Positions 56,080-60,503 of a stretch of DNA of 60,503 nt are shown one piece after another. Both the position numbers and the translations under genes were made by a program. This DNA is from Pseudomonadota bacterium (lineage in GTDB: Bacteria > Desulfobacterota > JAPLJL01), in the NCBI GenBank assembly GCA_026388655.1, contig JAPLJI010000109.1, positions 1-60,503 on the forward strand, in the 5' to 3' direction. Every line of letters begins with the position of its first letter. Within the stretch, counting starts at the first letter, position 1. Under the pieces are notes generated by a model that worked only from the letters and a program-made list of their open reading frames with translations, was not told the DNA's origin and made no database searches.

Positions 56080-57128
56080 AAGGGGTCAGCCCTTGACATT
56101 GGACAAAAGCGCCTCGATTTTCTTCCCCAGCTTCCGATCTTCTGCAACCCGCGGGGAATATCGCTTAACCAACTTCGATACCGCCGAAAAACTGATACCC
56201 CCGAACATGTCTCCAATCTGACGATTCGTCAAACCGGAATACCTCTTCAAAAGATAAATCGCCAGATTCCGGATCTCCCCTCTCTTCAGCAAAACCTCTT
56301 CCCGGGGAACTTTATAAGCATCGCAAATGAGTTCCAGAATCTCCTCCGACCCCGACACCGGATTCATCTTCCTCCGGTGCGATATCTCCTGCTTTCCCTC
56401 CCACGTCTCCTTCGCCCGCTTCAGGGCCGACTTGATAAATCGCTCCTCACCCAAAATCATCCCCGCGTATACCTTCTTCAAAGGATTCTCAACTTCCTGC
56501 CCGATCTCCCGTTCCGTAAAATACCGGTATCTCTCGAACGCCTCCTTGGGCTTATTAGATACCATCCCCAGGATCATATCCCGATCCACGATGCTCTCTC
56601 CCGCCGGAAATATGTATGATCGGTAACTTGAATAAGCATAATCCTCCGGCTTTTCTACCATCCTGGCCCGCACCGGGTTCAAATGCATATACCGGCTCAA
56701 TTCCTCCAGATAATTATCTCGATCCACCAGGATTGCCTTATATCTCCCCTGTAACAAATGCCCCACCCGCCGGTTATGACGATTGAAATATCCCGTATAC
56801 GATCCGTTAATATAATGCATCAGCCGATTCAGGTTGGCCTCCGGCGTCTCGATCAATAAATGAAAATGATTGGTCATCAAAACATAGGCATGGAGTTTAT
56901 AACCGAACTTCTCCCGGGCCTCGTAAAGATAGGTCTTAAACTGCTCGTAATCCTCCGGCGCGGAAAAGATCTCCTTCTTCTCATTCCCCCGGGAGGTCAC
57001 ATGATAAAATGCCCCCTCATATTCAACCCGCAACGGTCTGGCCATGGCGTTTATCCCTCCTGATGTTGTTTTCTTAATTTTCCATCATTCTATCCCCAAC
57101 AATATCCAATATCAAGGGCTGACCCCTT
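56080..57128 (-). mobile_element. RAYT unit 2 with 17-bp perfect inverted repeats
   Basis: AAGGGGTCAGCCCTTGA (56080-56096) and TCAAGGGCTGACCCCTT (57112-57128) bracket a single transposase gene; with two mismatches the match extends inward to ATTGGA. The left repeat holds the stop codon and last residues of the gene, just as in unit 1, though the repeat sequence is different. Confidence 0.88.
56086..57045 (-). CDS. REP-associated tyrosine transposase (Y1_Tnp) with C-terminal HTH
   Basis: A 319-residue protein: MARPLRVEYEGAFYHVTSRG, HUH motif in AYVLMTNHFHLLIETPEANL, LMHYINGSYTGYFNRHNRRV, GHLLQGRYKAILVDRDNYLE and YMHLNPVRARMVEKPEDYAY. The C-terminal part (LAIYLLKRYSGLTNRQIGDM, GGISFSAVSKLVKRYSPRV) is the DnaA-C-like HTH. 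It is a different subfamily from the copy at 42579. GAGGGATAA precedes the ATG. It probably acts on its own flanking repeats in trans. Confidence 0.92.
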   Translation of the reverse strand: MARPLRVEYEGAFYHVTSRGNEKKEIFSAPEDYEQFKTYLYEAREKFGYKLHAYVLMTNHFHLLIETPEANLNRLMHYINGSYTGYFNRHNRRVGHLLQGRYKAILVDRDNYLEELSRYMHLNPVRARMVEKPEDYAYSSYRSYIFPAGESIVDRDMILGMVSNKPKEAFERYRYFTEREIGQEVENPLKKVYAGMILGEERFIKSALKRAKETWEGKQEISHRRKMNPVSGSEEILELICDAYKVPREEVLLKRGEIRNLAIYLLKRYSGLTNRQIGDMFGGISFSAVSKLVKRYSPRVAEDRKLGKKIEALLSNVKG

Positions 57129-57556
57129 CTTTTTCTCACTTTCTGGCCGCGGATCAGGAGGATCGATCGCTCAATCCTTTCGGTGGGGATAACTTTGATT
57201 TTCTTTTTCATTAGTATGAGTTCTAGTTTCGGGTTGAAATAAAACCGGCGTCGGGGTCTGCCATAGTTCTTTTGAATATTATATGACAGAAGCGGGGAAA
57301 GTGGGACAAGTTTAATTTTCAGGTGACAGGTGATGGGTGACAGGCATAAGTGAAAAGGATTTTAAATGGCCCCCTCACCTCGCCTCTCCCCACAAGGGGG
57401 AGAGGAATATTATCAAATGATTTCTGGATTCCCGTTTCCACGGGAATGACAATTAAGAAAAGGGACGCAACCTAAAGGTTGCGGCTACCGAGCTCTGCGA
57501 GCCCGACGTAGCCGTGAAAAAGTCTGAGCCACCCATCACCCATCACCTATGACCTA
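57129..57556. repeat. Repeat-filled gap
   Basis: 'ggtgacaggtgatgggtgac' (57320-57339), 'gcctctccccacaagggg' (57381-57398), 'ggattcccgtttccacggga' (57426-57445), REP palindrome CGCAACCTAAAGGTTGCG (57466-57483) with GGCTAC, 'gagctctgcgagcccgacg' (57490-57508) and 'cccatcacccatcacctatg'. No gene. Confidence 0.6.
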
Positions 57557-60503
57557 TCACCTATCAAGGGATTTTTCCTTCCAAAGATGATAGATCGCGG
57601 GATAGACGAGAAGCTCCATCAAGGCGGAGGTCAAAATGCCGCCGATCATCGGGGCGGCGATTCGTTTCATCACCTCCGCCCCCGTCCCCTGGCTCCACAT
57701 GATCGGCAGAAGGCCCAGGGCGATCGCGGCCACGGTCATGATCTTGGGCCTGATCCTCTGGACTGCGCCCTCCGAGACGGCCCGGGTCAGGTCGGCCAGG
57801 CTTGAGAGTCGCCCCTCGCTCTTATGGCGGTTGTATGACTCATCCAAATAGATGAGCATCACCACCCCGGTTTCGGCGTCCACCCCGAGCAAGGCGATAA
57901 TCCCCACCCAGACCGCCACGCTCAGGTTGTAGTCAAGAATGTATAAAATCCAGATCGCCCCCACCAGGGAGAAGGGCACGGCCAGGAGAACGATCAAAAC
58001 CTCGGGGACCGATTTCTTGTTGAAATACAAAAGGAGAAATACGAGTAAAAGCACCAGGGGAATAACCAGGGTGAGCCTTTTCTTGACCCTCTCCAGGTTT
58101 TCATACTGCCCCGTCCAGTTAAGCGTGTAACCGGTGGGCATCTGCAGATGCTCGGCAATTTTGGCGTTGGCCTCCTTCACATAGTCGGCGATATCGCGTC
58201 CGCCCGCATCAATATATATATACGCGGTCCGAAACCCGTTTTCATCCCGAATCATGGCGGGCCCGGTGGCCTGCTTGATCTCCGCCAATTGCTCCAGGGG
58301 AATAAACCGGCCCCCGCCCGCGGGCACCTGAACCCGCTTTAATCTTTCGATGTCATCCCTGAATTCGCGGCTCAAGCGGACATTTACCGGGTAACGCTCC
58401 CGGCCCTCGATCGTGGTGGTGACGTTCATTCCCCCGATGGCCGACTGGATCACCTCTTCCACGTCATCAATCGTCAGCCCATAACGCGCGATCGCCTCCC
58501 GCAAGATTCCGATATCCACGAAATAACCTTCCGCCGCCTTTTCGGCGTAAACGCTCTTCGTCCCCTTCACCACCTGCAAGGCCATGCTGATGTGCTCCCC
58601 GAGCCGCTGGACCATTTCGAGGTCATCACCCGAGATCCTGATCCCCAGGGGCGACCTGATCCCGGTGCTGAGCATATCCACCCGGGCCTTGATCGGCATC
58701 GTGAAGGCCCCCGCGTTGGAAACCCCGGGCAGGGTGAGGGCCTGGTTCATCTCCGCGATCAGTTTTTCCAGGGTCATCCCCTTCCGCCATTCCTTCTTTG
58801 GCTTCAGGACGATCGTGGTCTCCATCATGCTGAAGGGGGCCGGATCGGTGGCGGTATCCGCCCGCCCGGATTTCCCGAAAACCGACTGGACCTCGGGGAA
58901 GCTCTTGATAATCTTGTCCTGCACCTGGAGCAGGCGGCCCGCCTCGGTTACAGAGATGCCGGGGCTGGTCATCGGCATGTAAAGAATGGTTCCTTCATTT
59001 AAAGGAGGCATGAACTCGGAATGCCGGGGGAAAACGAGCCAGCAGACCGCGCTGGCCAGCAGGACGGCCCCGGCGATTGCCACCGTGGCCCCTCGGTGCG
59101 CGAGAACCTTTTCCACCAGGGGATGGTAGAGCCGGATCAGCCCGCGGGTGACCGGGTTTTTCGCCTCGGGGGTGATCTTGCCCCGGACGAAGAAATCCAT
59201 GATCGCCGGCACCAGGCTCACGGACAAAAGCGCGGCGAAGAACATGGCGAAGACCTTGGTAAAGGCCAGGGGGCGGAAGAGCCGGCCCTCCTGGGCCTCC
59301 AGGACGAAAACCGGGAGGAAGGAAACCGTAATCACCAGGAGAGACAAGAAAAGGGGACGCCCCACCTGCTGAGCGGCCCGGAGGATGATCTCCTTCCGGT
59401 CCGCTCCGGGTCCCGCGCGCTCGAGATGCTTGTGGGCGTTCTCGATCATCACGATCGCGGCGTCCACCATCGCCCCGATCGCGATCGCGATCCCGCCGAG
59501 CGACATGATGTTGGCGGTGACCTTCAGGAAGAACATCGGGATAAAGGCCAGGAGAACCGCGATCGGGAGCATGATGATGACCACCAGCGCCGAACGGAAG
59601 TGGTAGAGGAAGAGGATGCTGACCAGGCTGACGATGACACCCTCCTCGATCAGTTTCTGTTTCAGGGTGGAAATCGCCCTTTTCACCAGTTCCGAACGGT
59701 CGTAGGTGGTGACGATCTCCACGCCCTCCGGAAGGGAACCCTTGATGCTCTCGATCCGGGTCTTGACCCGGTTGATGACCGCGAGGGCGTTCTCGCCTGT
59801 CCGCATCACCACAATCCCGCCCACCACCTCGCCCTCGCCGTTCAGCTCCACCACCCCGCGGCGGAGGTCGGAACCCACCACCACACTGGCGACGTCACCC
59901 AGGAGGACGGGGGTCCCGTTGGAGCTTACCCCCACCACGACTTGCTGCAAATCGGAAATTGACTTGAGATAACCCCGGCCCCGGACCATGTATTCCCGGC
60001 CGGAGAATTCCAGGACCCTCCCATCCACGTCCCGGTTCGAGGCCTGGATCTTCATGATCACGTCGCGGATGGAGAGGTTGTAGGCCACCAGCTTGTTGGG
60101 ATCGAGATTCACCTGGTATTGCTTGACGAACCCGCCCACCGAGGCCACCTCGGCCACCCCTTCCACGGAGGAAAGCTCGTAACGCAGGTAGCAGTCCTGG
60201 AGCGTGCGGAGGGAACCCAGGTCGGAATTCCCGGTCCGGTCCACCAGGGCGTATTCGTAAACCCAGCCCAGGCCGGTGGCGTCCGGGCCCAGGGCCGGGC
60301 TCACCCCCGGCGGAAGCTTGCCGCCGATCTGCTGGAGGTATTCCAGAACCCGCGAGCGGGCCCAGTAGATGTCCGTCCCCTCGTTGAAAATCACGTAGAC
60401 GTAGGAGAAGCCCAGGTCGGAGATCCCCCGGACGGTTTTCACCCCGGGGGTGGAGACCAAGGCCGAGACGATCGGGTAGGTGATCTGGTCCTCGACCAGG
60501 TCG
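57557..60503 (-). CDS. cusA: CusA-type Cu/Ag-efflux RND permease, 5' end outside window
   Basis: 982 codons of a heavy-metal RND pump. The frame is open to the window edge and the first residues, DLVEDQITYPIVSALVSTPG, are the typical CzcA/CusA start region, so the gene begins beyond 60503. Membrane and porter motifs: ITANIMSLGGIAIAIGAMVD-like block (VTANIMSLGGIAIAIGAMVD), FGKSGRADTATDPAPFSMME, KARVDMLSTGIRSPLGIRIS (Met of the CusA metal path) and GIIALLGVDAETGVVMLIYL. It pumps Cu(I)/Ag(I) from periplasm or cytosol with CusBC partners, which are expected upstream, outside the window. Confidence 0.9.
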   Translation of the reverse strand, partial: DLVEDQITYPIVSALVSTPGVKTVRGISDLGFSYVYVIFNEGTDIYWARSRVLEYLQQIGGKLPPGVSPALGPDATGLGWVYEYALVDRTGNSDLGSLRTLQDCYLRYELSSVEGVAEVASVGGFVKQYQVNLDPNKLVAYNLSIRDVIMKIQASNRDVDGRVLEFSGREYMVRGRGYLKSISDLQQVVVGVSSNGTPVLLGDVASVVVGSDLRRGVVELNGEGEVVGGIVVMRTGENALAVINRVKTRIESIKGSLPEGVEIVTTYDRSELVKRAISTLKQKLIEEGVIVSLVSILFLYHFRSALVVIIMLPIAVLLAFIPMFFLKVTANIMSLGGIAIAIGAMVDAAIVMIENAHKHLERAGPGADRKEIILRAAQQVGRPLFLSLLVITVSFLPVFVLEAQEGRLFRPLAFTKVFAMFFAALLSVSLVPAIMDFFVRGKITPEAKNPVTRGLIRLYHPLVEKVLAHRGATVAIAGAVLLASAVCWLVFPRHSEFMPPLNEGTILYMPMTSPGISVTEAGRLLQVQDKIIKSFPEVQSVFGKSGRADTATDPAPFSMMETTIVLKPKKEWRKGMTLEKLIAEMNQALTLPGVSNAGAFTMPIKARVDMLSTGIRSPLGIRISGDDLEMVQRLGEHISMALQVVKGTKSVYAEKAAEGYFVDIGILREAIARYGLTIDDVEEVIQSAIGGMNVTTTIEGRERYPVNVRLSREFRDDIERLKRVQVPAGGGRFIPLEQLAEIKQATGPAMIRDENGFRTAYIYIDAGGRDIADYVKEANAKIAEHLQMPTGYTLNWTGQYENLERVKKRLTLVIPLVLLLVFLLLYFNKKSVPEVLIVLLAVPFSLVGAIWILYILDYNLSVAVWVGIIALLGVDAETGVVMLIYLDESYNRHKSEGRLSSLADLTRAVSEGAVQRIRPKIMTVAAIALGLLPIMWSQGTGAEVMKRIAAPMIGGILTSALMELLVYPAIYHLWKEKSLDR

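Overview
This window looks like a contig from a GC-rich, Gram-negative, strictly anaerobic bacterium, most likely a Desulfobacterota (Syntrophales-like) organism. That placement is an inference, because there is no rRNA or tRNA here. It rests on a two-headed BadF/HgdC acyl-CoA dehydratase activase, an etfB-etfA(ferredoxin-fused)-membrane Fe-S oxidoreductase operon of the type used by fatty-acid and aromatic-acid oxidisers, a thiolase/PaaK-like ligase operon under a MerR-TetR hybrid regulator, a probable selenoprotein, and outer-membrane, lipoprotein and RND-efflux genes.

Layout. 1-5 kb: partial DedA gene and the 1.39-kaa activase. 5.3-10 kb (minus): nfeD - slipin - hflK (broken) - hflC, a membrane-quality-control cluster. 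10-13 kb: lipoprotein GH2 glycosidase. 13 kb: HU gene. 13.8-18 kb (minus): etfB, etfA, quinone-linked Fe-S oxidoreductase, with a divergent MarR gene. 18.7-23.6 kb: TatT-like TPR protein, TetR regulator with its own promoter and operators, PurM-like protein, FCD-type GntR regulator, HNH nuclease and zinc-ribbon pair. 23.9-25.3 kb: CoA-disulfide-reductase/NADH-oxidase family gene with an in-frame TGA exactly at the catalytic cysteine, followed by a SECIS-like hairpin. 25.6-33 kb: ferredoxin-nitroreductase, MerR-TetR regulator, thiolase, acyl-CoA ligase, SDR-ferredoxin fusion. 33-40 kb: pyruvyl transferase without a normal start codon, GIY-YIG nuclease nested in repeats, polA, lipoprotein, hemerythrin. 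40-44 kb: a toxin-antitoxin locus and a duplicated, truncated copy cut by a REP-associated transposase (RAYT) unit. 44-50.6 kb: AT-rich accessory island with an Mrr-TPR protein, a HEPN-like protein, a PEGA/FGE-sulfatase protein whose C-terminus looks like a diversity-generating-retroelement variable region, small tightly spaced genes, and a decayed ~66-bp tandem array. 51-57 kb: two broken genes (GNAT, glycosidase-like lipoprotein), malic enzyme, Fic protein, second RAYT unit. 57.5-60.5 kb: CusA-type efflux pump running off the right edge.

A second layer runs through the whole window: intergenic spaces are filled with several families of short palindromic or phrase-like repeats. They abut or supply start and stop codons (polA, nfeD, both RAYT genes), sit in a promoter leader, and occur in frame inside two proteins. 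The duplicated antitoxin segment gives a natural empty-site comparison showing that at least one such repeat inserted with a 5-bp duplication.

The strongest leads are the candidate selenoprotein, the candidate retroelement-diversified FGE protein with its coupled HEPN-like neighbour, and the repeat ecology around the two RAYT units. Several single frameshifts or small out-of-frame deletions (hflK, GNAT, the 52-kb lipoprotein) may be real decay or assembly error; the sequence alone cannot tell.
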